Assembly (NCBI GenBank): GCA_021229015.1
Contig: CM037787.1
Location: 32,140,269 to 32,204,268, forward strand
Direction: 5' to 3'
Source: Solen grandis
Taxonomy: Eukaryota; Mollusca; Bivalvia; Adapedonta; Solenidae
DNA: 64,000 nt
The notes below the pieces were generated by a model. It saw only the letters and a list, made by a program, of their open reading frames with translations, had not been told where the DNA came from and did no database searches. This document shows positions 12,601-24,600 of the stretch, in pieces. The first letter of the stretch is position 1. Every line of letters starts with the position of its first letter. The position numbers and the translations under genes are program-made.

Positions 12601-15600
12601 GGATACCATGAAAAGACCTATGCGAACAGCATAAAACCAGATCAGCCTGCGAGTAACTCGCAGGCTGATCAGGTTTTATGCTGTTCACTGCTCCTCAGTG
12701 GTCTGGTAATGAGGATTTTACAATTAAATTTGGTAAGGTTTGAGTTTGGCTTTCTGCAGATCAGGCTTTATGTGATACCAATTGAGTGCGTCAAAATGAG
12801 TCTATATGAGGGAAAGGGTTAAACCCCATAAACACACAACTAACTTTTATCATGTGATAGGTTTATTTGTGTTTCATATATTTACGATTATGTACAACTT
12901 AAAATATCTTATTTTCTTTAGAGACGCATCCATTTTCTTTTTTCCCCTTTTAGAGAGCTATTGACAGCTGAGTTGGAAAGTGTTGGTATCCGGCTCAACA
13001 GAAAGAAACCAAACATATATTTTAAGGTAGAATTAATTTTACTTTTCTTTACAGAGGAAAAAAAATTAAGTATTTACCATTTAAAAGCTCTTGCTTAATT
13101 TGCTTTAATATCTATTTGGAATTGTGGAGACTATTAGGTTAGGGATGACTTTTCAAGAGCAATGGTAGTCTGAAGATTGAAATAAGGCAATTTAGCCTTC
13201 AGGATTTTTGTTTGTGTGTTTTAAAGTGTGTATGTGTGTGTTTTTCCTAATACAGATATACTATTTCAGTTTTGAAGATTGAACTTATTGAGACAAAGCT
13301 AGCCCATCCCTTTTCAAGTTATCATGTTGGTCAGTCCGTCTGTAGACGAGATTTGTCCACTCTATTTCTCAGCTACCTTTGGTCAGATTTTGATGAAACT
13401 TTACAAGACTGATAAGTACCAAGCCAAGTTGGGCATAGTGTTTGCATGTCTTGATTCACTTGATTTTGAATGGGTTATGGCCCTTGGTTACATTTCTCTA
13501 GACTGTCTAACATGGTAATAAGGATATTTATCATCTTCAATGATAATAATGTTAATTCTTGTGTTTATTTTTTATTATACCCACTTTACAGAAGTGGGGA
13601 CTATATAGGAATCACCCCTGTGACTTCCCATACTGTCATACACTCACAAACATTAAAACAAGGTAGGATGTGAGGGTATTTATCACCTTAAATGATATTT
13701 CTAGTACCGTCACTGTATTGATATTGAATTCAGTTGTAGCTTAGAACTTGTTATGATTTTGTAGCAAAAGAAGGGTGGTGGATTATCATTCAACTCTACA
13801 GTGCCACTGACAAAGACATCGGAGAAAATGATCCAGTTGATTCTTCACGAGTACAGTATCCTTTGTAGAGGCAGGAATGATCTTCACACAGTGGCTCGAT
13901 GGGCACACTGCTGGGGTACAAACTGAGAGGTCATGAGTTCAAACTGGATCAAGCCACAATCTCTGTGATGATTAAGCTGTTATGATTTTATGTTGTTGAA
14001 ACTGTCATCAGCTTACATGTGTATACTAGGTTATGTGACTGAAGGTTTAGAGTATCCAGTCCATGGGGATAAAGGTCCTGATTTTGATTCCCAGTAAACA
14101 AGCCCTATCAACCAGCAATCAAAAGTGCCGCTAGTCATCCATGATAATTGCCCTCAGGATAATGGACACAGGCAGCAATTTCATTATCATGTATTGCAAT
14201 ACATTAGCAGACATGATTTGGGCAGTTGGTACCTATCATGCTATAGTGCACATTGTGTTAGCTAAGTACCAGTGACTGGTTTCCCATATCATAGGCTAGG
14301 TACCAGTTACTGGTTTCCCTTATCATAGGCTAGGTACCGGTGACTGGTTTCTCTTATCATAGGCTAGGTACCAGTGACTGGTTTCCCGTTATTGTACTGT
14401 ATGTCAGTAAGTCGCCCACTAATTGATTACTTAGGGTCATGTTTGAAACACATATGGCCTCAGAAAACCTCAAATTGCGAGAGTAGATCCCCATAAAACC
14501 TATTTGTTGATTGAATTTATGGAAAATGGAAACAAGAAATAGCATACAGTCAAAATTGGTCAAGATTGAAACAACTTGGGCCAAATAATAATGCATTTTC
14601 TGTCTAGTTAACACCTTTGACAGTAATTTACGAGATAATTTGATAGTAATTTATCTGTGGAGAGATAAAAAGATTAATGGTAGTGTGAATGAACAGGCAA
14701 AGTTCCTTTCCAATTATTTGGCAATTATATCAACTGTAATGAAAAAAACGATCCTTAATGTTTTGGCTTGAGTAAGACAAACCAGTTTTACGTTTTCTCG
14801 GAAAAAGCAGGAAGAATCTAAGTATATGACAGTTGTTGTTTTTTTTTTACTTTTTTTTTATGTGTGTCTTATTTATTATATAAATAAAAGAAAGATATAT
14901 TTCTGTTGACCTTTATGTCAACAAACTGATAATTAGGCAAATGAATTCACGTTACCATACACGCTTTGAGAGATATATGATGGTTACATTTATTAAGGCA
15001 CTAGTTTATATAGAGACTTTAAAAAGTTATCAAAGAGGCATTAGACAAAATTTAATCTGCACAAACAAAATGGGAAAAGATCTAAGAATCTAAGATCACA
15101 AACACCAACCCCAGCACATCACATTTCTTTTTTGGTGGCACTACCAAAATGTAAAGATATCTTGCATTATTTTAACAAATAATAGCATAAGTTATAATTT
15201 AGCCTTAAAATGCACATTACATTTGAATTGCGTCATTACTTTCATATAAAGTCTCTCAAAACTCCTACTTGAATGATGTAAACTTTTATGTTTTTTATTT
15301 ACTCATATAAGCATCTAAATGGAAGATGTGTGTGTGTTTCTAGTTTTAAATTTCTCCAAGTCCTAACAGATTTGGTAGTCTTCTAAGCAAGATATTTTTC
15401 AGATCCATTTCTTCCTGAAAGAATCGGTACATACATTAATTGATGAAAATGATAATTTCTTACTATAAGTTTGATTCATTTTAAGTCTGTAATTCTAATA
15501 ATAGTAATTTATACTGAAAAAAAACTTCTTCTTCATATTTTGTATTATCCCAAACTATGGTTTATGTACTCAGAAAATGAACTGCAATCATTCTGTTTAA

Positions 15601-18600
15601 CCCTTTCCCTCATAGAGGAAACCATGAAAAGACCTATGCGAACAGCATTAAACCAGATCAACCAGTGACTCGCAGGCTGATCAGGTTTTATGCTGTTCGC
15701 TGCTCCTCAGTGGTCTGGTAATGAGGATTTTACAATTAAATTTGGTAAGGTTTAGCTGTGGTTTTCTGAAGATCAGGCTTTATGTGGTACCTATTGAGTG
15801 CGTCAAAATGAGTCTATATGAGGGAAAGGGTTAAATCAGAATAATATACTAAGATAGAATATTTTTACTATAAATAAACAAGGGAATATTTATAGGCCTG
15901 TACCTAGTACCTAGACCTATCTGACAGTCCACTGGCAGACAGATGCCCTCACAAACCTGTTTGCACCCTGCCCCTTTTTAAGTCTAGATATAACACTTTA
16001 TTAAATTGTATGCGAATGGTAGTATAACCACCTTTGATGATAAAATAAGGTTTAAACTATCATAACTCATTTAGATGGGTGTCAGGGTAATGTGACTGGG
16101 TACGGTATCATGCCAATGGTCTGTGAAGTATAAATGAAGCAAGGCATAAATAAATCTGTGTCATCTTAAATGAAATCACCTTTGGACCTTTCCCGGTGAA
16201 TAAAGATGTATTAAAATTGACTTCCAGCCTATTCAATAGGTTCATTGGGATAATAGATAGTCAGTGGTTGACATAAGTTAACAAAACACACGGTTTTGTT
16301 TTTTATACTATTTGTGAGCATTTGACCAAGGATGGATTGGGAATTCTACTTATAGGGAGTGGAAAGTTGTATTGATTGAATGGGACTAGGCAGACCTTCA
16401 TTTCATGTCCATGTGTTTCAGAATAAAAACATCAACAGGAATGTAGGAAATGAAGGTAGGAACGCCCTTATCCATTATACAAATTAATTCATATTTCTGA
16501 CATTCCTGCATTGTATGTTACTATTATAAAACCAGAATACATTTTCTTTTAACATTATCCTTAACTGAGAACAGAAATATTCAATGCGGAAGTTGTGTTC
16601 AGAGACAACTGTACATCAGATGAATTCATTGATGTGGTGGTGGGAGGGCGCTGCTATATCCCATGTCTTTATGTAAGTACATGTACCATAATTTGTTGTC
16701 ATTGTTTTGCAGTTAACCATTGCTGTGGTGGAGTGGTAGCTCAGTTGTAATGCAATGGACAGCTAATACAGGGGTCAGGGGTCAAATCCTGGTAGAACCG
16801 TGGAAAATTTCTTTGACACATTTCAGTGATCCCTGCTTAACTAGAAGCCATCCAATTCATCCAGACAGTGGTTAAAGGGCTATGTATGTATTGATGCTGT
16901 ACACCTGGCACGTTAAAGAACCAGGGGATCTATACGAAACGAGCTTGGGTAACGCACCCGGATCTCTTGTTGCATCTGTCTATGTGTCCAGGTCTACCTT
17001 TCTAGGGGTGCTAAGGGATAGAAAGTCAAAGATCTGAAGTCAGAGGTGCTGGGCCTGAAAGGCATTCTCTGTCCATAACTGCAGGACCATGAACAATACG
17101 CCTTAGTGCGAACCTAACAACACCATTACTGTGATAGTATTTTAATTATATAGCTAAGTCCAGCTAATTACTAATTACAGGAGGAGGATGTCCTCAGTAT
17201 ACAGAGGCTTTCGTGAAGCAACCCAGACATAGGCAAGCCAGATGGGAGTTGTCCTCATATGTAACATCCAGTATGACCCTTCTGGGACTTGAACACACAG
17301 AACCAAATTTTGTGCATGCTACGAATGGTTAGAAAGTAGTAAATACTTTCGGCATCTTTGTTATCATATTTTTCTCTTAAGTTCCCTATGCAATGGCGTT
17401 ATTTGTATTTATATATTTTTATTAAGATATACATGTATATAAAAATAGGTTCATATTTGAATGGACCTTTGTGGTGTTTACAGATGTACTCAAATTAGAT
17501 CACAGGTTATAAAATAGCTGCACTTTGATAATAGGACAGACCTACAGTTGTCATGGACTGACCTAGTATAAAACAAAAGAACACATGGTTTTGAGCAGTT
17601 GACCTTACCATGAATGGGAAAGGCGAGGCTTAAATTGTCTCTTCTAAAAATTGGAAAGGTGCATGTAAAATAGAGTACCTGTATTTGATATTCCAGATGG
17701 TTATGAAGCACATTTTTGTACCAACCCATCTTGAAATTGCAGAATACATCAGAATTACTATTATAGATGAAATCAGCATAGTTGAATTGTAAATGAAATT
17801 AATCAAATTTTAAATTTCTAGGTGTATAATAAAATAGATCAGATATCCCTGGAGGAGGTGGACAGGTTGGCACGTCAACCTCAGTCTCTTGTTGTCAGGT
17901 AAGTTACACTGTACACTTCATGATCAAAACTTGACAAACATTCTGTCTTGTTCAGAAATATTGGGTGTCCTTTGTTTGTGTTCAGTTTTCATTAAGTTTG
18001 CTCACATAAAATATAAATTAGGGAATGAATTTGAAATTCCACTGTTCGTATCGTCTGATATCATATTTCACCAATCACTAGGTAATTAGGTAGTAGAGGT
18101 AGGAAATGTCAGCTTAAGTGACAATGCAGCAGATTATCTGACTTGCATATTCCAAGTTCTATAAGGCAATAAGGTTTTACTTCATTAGATATATAATATC
18201 ACTAACCCAAGTTCTCTATTAGTCCAGTGAGATGACAACTGTCTAGTGGAGTATGTGGGTTCAGTAATAATTATCTACATGATATCAATGATTTAATAAT
18301 TTCCAGGATGATAAGTGCTGTCTCATAGAACATGTTGTTTTCCATCTTGCTCAGTCATGAGCAGCTTGGTTCACCACATCACTTAAAACTCTGGATGGGT
18401 TTTAATTTTATATCCAGACTCCTCCCCATGTTCATATATGATTGATTACTGATAGTCTCAATGGATGAACAGGTAGAGCATCCATCCCATAATCAGGTCA
18501 TGGGCAACATCTGACTGCAATATATACCAGAATCATAAAAATTGGTGCTGGTATATCTGCTTGCATGGCGCTAGGCATGTAAAGTTAGTTCCAGGAGTTA

Positions 18601-21600
18601 TAAGCTCAGTGTCAGGATTATAATATTGAGTGTTGTATATTTATGTCACTTGTCTATGGTTTTGTAGCACACATCATAAAAAAGAATATGACATATATAA
18701 GAACTATTCAGAATGAAAATTGTTTAAAAGCCAATAAGTTATTTGAAAACCAGTACATGTAATTAGTGTTTATAAAGGGTTAAGATGAGGAGGAATCAGT
18801 AGAGACTACTATGTTTTGTACATGCAGCTGTAACATGAAGCTAAACCTGGACTACCTGCTGGACAGAATGTGGACTGCTCTGGCTCTAGTGCGAGTCTTC
18901 ACAAAAAAGAGGGGAGGTAAGTCTGGGTCATAACAATGAACAGGGGAGATAAATCTGGGTCATTAAAATAAAGAGGATAGGTAAGTCTAGGTCAAAACAA
19001 TAAAGAGTGGAGGTAAGTCTGGGTCATTAAAATAAAGAGGGTAGGTAAGTCTAGGTCAAAACAATAAAGAGGGGAGGTAAGCCTGGGGCATAACAAAAAG
19101 GGGAGGTAAGTTTGGGTCATTAAAATAAAGAGTGTAGGTAAGCCTGGGTCATAACAATAAAAAGGGGAGGTAAGTTTGGGGCATAACAATAAAAAGGGAG
19201 GTAAGTTTGGGTCATTATAAAAAAGAGGGGAGGCAAGTCTGGCCCATAACAAGAAAGAGGGGAGGTAAGGTTTTTACAGAGGTAAAGCAGGAAAGAAAGG
19301 GGAGGCTGCAGTTGACAGAGGTATATCCAGAAGCAGCTCCAATAGTTGTGCTTTATGCCTTAAATAAGCCATGAAAAGCTTCTCATGATACATGTACAGA
19401 ATGTGTTCAAGTTTTCATTAGCTTATAGGTTAGAAAATCATCCTACATTTCATATGTTTATAAACTGGGATAAAGAATTTTTTTTTAGTTTATGTTCAAA
19501 TCTAATTGAGAAAGTGTTATTTGAAATTGGATTTTATTCTTTCTAGAGCCTCCAGACTTTGAAGGTGGATTGATTTTGAGGCGTGGTTGTACAGGTTGAG
19601 CATGTGGTATGTATCACATCTTACGTAACTAGTTCTGTCTGTTATTTACAACTCTTGCAAGGGACCTTTTCAGAGTATGAAGATGTCTTCAAATCCAAAA
19701 GCTACACTGCAATAATAGGTGCAGTAGTTAATGGTTGGCCTGGTTATCACACACAAAAATCAAGGTTTTGTTAGTGAGCTATTGTGGTCAGTCAATGTCC
19801 ATCGTTGGTACAACCATCTGTCCATTGATCAACATATTCTTGTGTACACTTTATCATCTTGTTTTTTTTTTTTACAATTTATAATCTCTTGGCCAAGTTT
19901 GATTATGGCTGATATCTTCCCATTAGGTCTGGAATTACGGCTTTTTAACCATAAAATAATGCCAAATTTCACTTTGTGTACACTCTAGTATCTGTAGTTA
20001 CATGACTGGTTGGCCCGGTGTCAGGATAATGTGACTGGGTGTGGGATCATTCCAATGCTTAACCCTTTCCCTCATAGAGGACACCATGAAAAGACCTATG
20101 CGAACAACATAAAACCAGATCAGCCTGAGAGTTACTCGCAGGCTGATCAGGTTTTATGCTGTTCGCTGCTCCTCAGTGGTCTGGAAATGAGGACTTTATG
20201 ATTAAATTTGGTAAGGTTTAACTGTGGTTTCCTGCAGATCAGGCTTTATGTGGTACCTATTGAGTGCGTCAAAATGAGCCTATATGAGGGAAATGGTTAA
20301 GGTGTGATGCTGCAGTGTGGCAGCACAATATCTGTCTCAAGTAGACATTGTCTCCAAATGACTGAAATACTGTCCGTGGGATGTTGAATCCAATAAACAA
20401 ACATTCTAGTATCTTCATTTTATAGCCATAATCTCAGCCCATAAGGTCTAGAGTTCTGTCTATTGAACGATTAATTAATGCCAGATTTCTCTTAATGTGC
20501 ACTCTAGCATCTTCATTTTTTTTAGCATTCTTCTTCAAACTTCATGACCATGTGTTTGAGCATAAATTCCTGGCTAATTTGATTATGGCTGATATCTGCC
20601 CATAGTCTGGAGTTATTATGCCTCCCTTCGTAGAAGAGGGGGCATATTGCTTTGCACATGTCGGTCGTTCTGTCAGTCCCTAGACCAAACAGTTACCGAT
20701 CAATAACATGGGAACGCCTGGGCCTAGGAACTTCAAACTGAGTCTGGAGATTGATCATGACCAGTAGATGAACCCTATTGTTTTTGGAGTCACTTGGTCA
20801 AAGGTCAAGGTAACAGTGACCTTCATTTACTGGGCTTGATTTTGAAAGTGGTGACCAAGCTGTTTCTGATCAATAACTTGAGAACGCCTGGGCCTAGGAA
20901 CTTCAAACTTAGTGTGAAGATTGGTCATGACCTGTAGATGAACCCTATTGTTTGTGGGTCACTAGGTTAAAGGTCAAGGTCACAGTGACCTTGATTAACT
21001 GGGCTTAAATTTGAAAATGGTGACCAAGCTGTTTCCAATCAATTACTTAAAACGCCTGGGCCTAGGAACTTCAAACTTAGTATGGAGATTGTGCATTACC
21101 AGTAGATGACCCCTATTGATATTGGGGTCACTTGGTCAAAGGTCAAGGTCACAGTGACCTCAAATGTGAAAATTGTTTCGGATCAATAACTGGAGAATGC
21201 TTTGGCCATCATTCCTCATACTTCTTAGGGTGATTTGTCATGACCAGTAGATGACCCCTATTGATTTTGGGTTCACTTGGTCAAAGGTTAAGGTCATAGT
21301 GACCTGGATTGGAGTGAGGGGAGCAAAGGGGGGCATATGTGTCGTTCTGACAACTCTTGTTTCCCTTGAATTGGGAAAAAATGCCAGGTTTCACTTTTTG
21401 TACAACCTTACATCTTCATTTCTTAAACAGTATACAATCTTGCATCTTTATTTCTTAAACAATATTCTTCAAACTTCATGAAGAAATTAATAGCCATAAT
21501 TTTTTGGCTAAGTTCGAATACAGCTGATATTGGCCATTTCAGTCGGGAGTTAGGGTCCATGTATTGACTTACTTAGGCAGGGGGTAATTTTCTTGCTTAA

Positions 21601-24600
21601 AACTGGAAAGGTGTCTTCTAAGTTTTGTCAGTGATATTAATAGGACCAGTTCAAATTGTAATTAATTAATCAGAAAAATAAGAAGCCCCAAAAAGGTGTC
21701 AAAAAGTTTGGACCCAAGAGGAAGCTCCACATATTATGGCCAGTTCCCTGTCAAACAGTAACCATAAATAATGTTGCAAGTCTCAAAATAGGAAATTGGT
21801 TATTTCCAGTAATGTCTTGAGCAACTGTTTGTCACAGATGGAGCAATAATAATTTCTTCTCGAGTCAGTAGAATGATAGGTCCTTCTTCTATTATAAGTT
21901 GCTTAAGGTGAGCTATTGTGACCGATGAATGTCATCCGTTGTCTGTTGTCTGGCATCCATCGTCCACATTTAATTTGAACGACATCCACTCCTAAACTAC
22001 TGGTCCAATATTCATTAAACTTGACAGGAATGTTCCTTGGGTGGTCCTCTTCCAAAGTTGTTCAAAGATATGAATTCCATGCTAAAATCTGGTTACCATG
22101 GTAAATGAAAGGAGAAAAAATGCAAAACTTCAAAAATCTTCTCCTCCAAAAGAACTGGCTGGATTTCATAGTAATTTGGCACAGATGTTTCTTAGATCAC
22201 CATCTACCAAGATTGTTCAAATTATTTTGATCCATTGAAAACATGGCCACCAGGGGGCATAGACCGTTTACCTTATATGTGTACAGTACAAATTTGAAAA
22301 ATCTTCTTGTGCAAAAGTACTGGCAGGATTTTCAAGTTATTTGGCACAGATATTCCTTGTTTTAATTCTCTTAAGACTCAAACCATTTAAATGATATCTT
22401 GCAGTTTAGCAATACATAAAAAGGACTTAACAAAAAAATGAACACAAAAAATACAATAAATTTGTTATCATGCGAGTCAGAATTACTTTTGCAAACTGAT
22501 AAAGCTTTCATTTCTAATGTCCCTCAATGCAACTTAAGTACAACAAAGTAAAAAATACCTAATCAAAAGGTTTATTATGATGATAATATAAGTAGTTATA
22601 TTTATTAAGGAGTTTCCACAAAATGTTTTCTATGACTGCATAGATTAATAACATATTTTTGCAATCAATTATCAATAATTTATTGCTTTAAAATGTAATA
22701 AATCAATTTAAGTTGGTTAAGAGTTTGTATTTTATCTAAATTTGAATCCTACAGACAGAACTTTTTTTTGTCCCTTCCTTTTTTCTCATATCTTTGTTGT
22801 TGTTTTTTGTTGAATATCTTTTTTAAGGATATTTCTAGTTACTGTTGATCCCAGAGTTTTATAATCTTTACTTCATATAGACTCTTTTTAACGCAATGGC
22901 AAAAGGGTCCTTTCTGTTTTCCCAGAAAAATCCATTGTTTTATAGACCATTTAAAATCAATATTCAGTGGTTTACTTAGAATTTGACTTTCACTTGTTAA
23001 AAGTTACGTTGAACATCTACTAACCCCCAGTGAAAGTTAATTGGTGTTTGTTAATGTTTAAAAATAAATATGTGTAATATTAAGGTGAATTTTAGGTATT
23101 ATGTATCAAACACAATTTGCAAGCATTTAACCCCTGATATACTGTAGAAAATAAAAAAAAAGATTTCATTTACATAAATAACTTGCCTGCTGGGCTATCT
23201 TCTTTGAAAAATCACTTGCCCGCAGTGATTTTAACCCAGCACGGGCAAGCAGGCGTCCTCTTAAGAAAACCCCTGATATTCATCTTGAGTTGTTAATTTG
23301 TAAATGAATATTCCACAATTCATGAGGTTAAGTTTTAATACAATGAATATGTGATAGTCTGGGGAGCATTTTGCATGCATTCTGTGTAATTGGAAGATAT
23401 ACAATTGTAAATCCCTGCTGAGGCAGAAACAGAAAGGGAAAGGACTCTAGTTTACCAAGCCTTTTAATTATCCAAGCATTTCATTTGACCCCGTCAGTGA
23501 TTGGATTATCATTATTTTACTTTTGTAACCAAAGGGAACTTTAATCTTATCCATGTGATAAGACAAGTGTAAGTTGTTGTATCTGTAATGGGTTGGTTAC
23601 ATGTGTTGTTCAAATTGATATTGATATTGGCTGGTCGCACATAAAATAAAATTGTGGGCTGGTTCAAAGCAGGATTGGATATTTTGCATGCACTTTTCAT
23701 ATACTGTTTACAGAATTATTTACTGGTATTGATAATTTGGGGTATAATGTCAATTAATTTGAAGTCATGTAATATTGTTTCTCTTTCAGTGCCATGCAAT
23801 TCACAGAACATTGGTGGCTAACTTCAAATATGCATTAGTATGGGTAAGTTCATGCCTTTATTTAAAGAAGACTGGGCATCTTTCTTTACACACATTTTTT
23901 GGTTCATCTATCAATCAGTAGAAGAAAAAAAACTTGGGATATTTGAGTCTGAGATTGTACTCAAGTACTGTACATTGATTTTTAGCTCACCTGAGCACTT
24001 GTGCTCAGGGTGAGCTTTTGTGATCATTTTTTGTCCGTCATCCATTGTCCACTGTCAACAATTGCTTGTGAAAACTCTAGAGGCCACAGTTTTGGCCCAA
24101 TCTTCGTGAAACTTGGTCAGGATGTTTGTTTACATCATATCTTGGATGAATTCAAAACTGGGCCACATGGGGTCAAACAGTAGGTCACCAGGGTAAATTT
24201 TAGAAAAATCTTGTGAACACTCGGGGGGGGGGGGGCTACATTTTTGTACCAGTTTTCATTAAACTTGATAAGAATGGTGACTGCATGAATTCCCAGTTGA
24301 GTGCAAATTCAGTTAGGATCAAAATCTAGGTCACTTAGTCAAATGTTAAAAAAACACTTTAGTTGCCACATTTTTTGTCATCATGCCTAACACAGCAATT
24401 ACTCAGGTGAGGACACAGGGCCATCTTGGCCCTCTTGTTTGTCATCATACCTTACACAGCAATCTTACTCAGATGAGCGACACAGGGCCATCTGGAGGCC
24501 AGTACTAAGCTGTCAACCTATTTCAAGCATCCATTATATCATGTTTGATCTAGGCAAAGGTGTTGCTTTCTTATATTCCCCTTACTGATCACTCAATATA

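Noticed and set aside
18992..19252. 86-codon minus-strand frame of Leu/Pro/Phe-rich repeats
   Set aside because: Artefact of reading the 32-bp minisatellite backwards.
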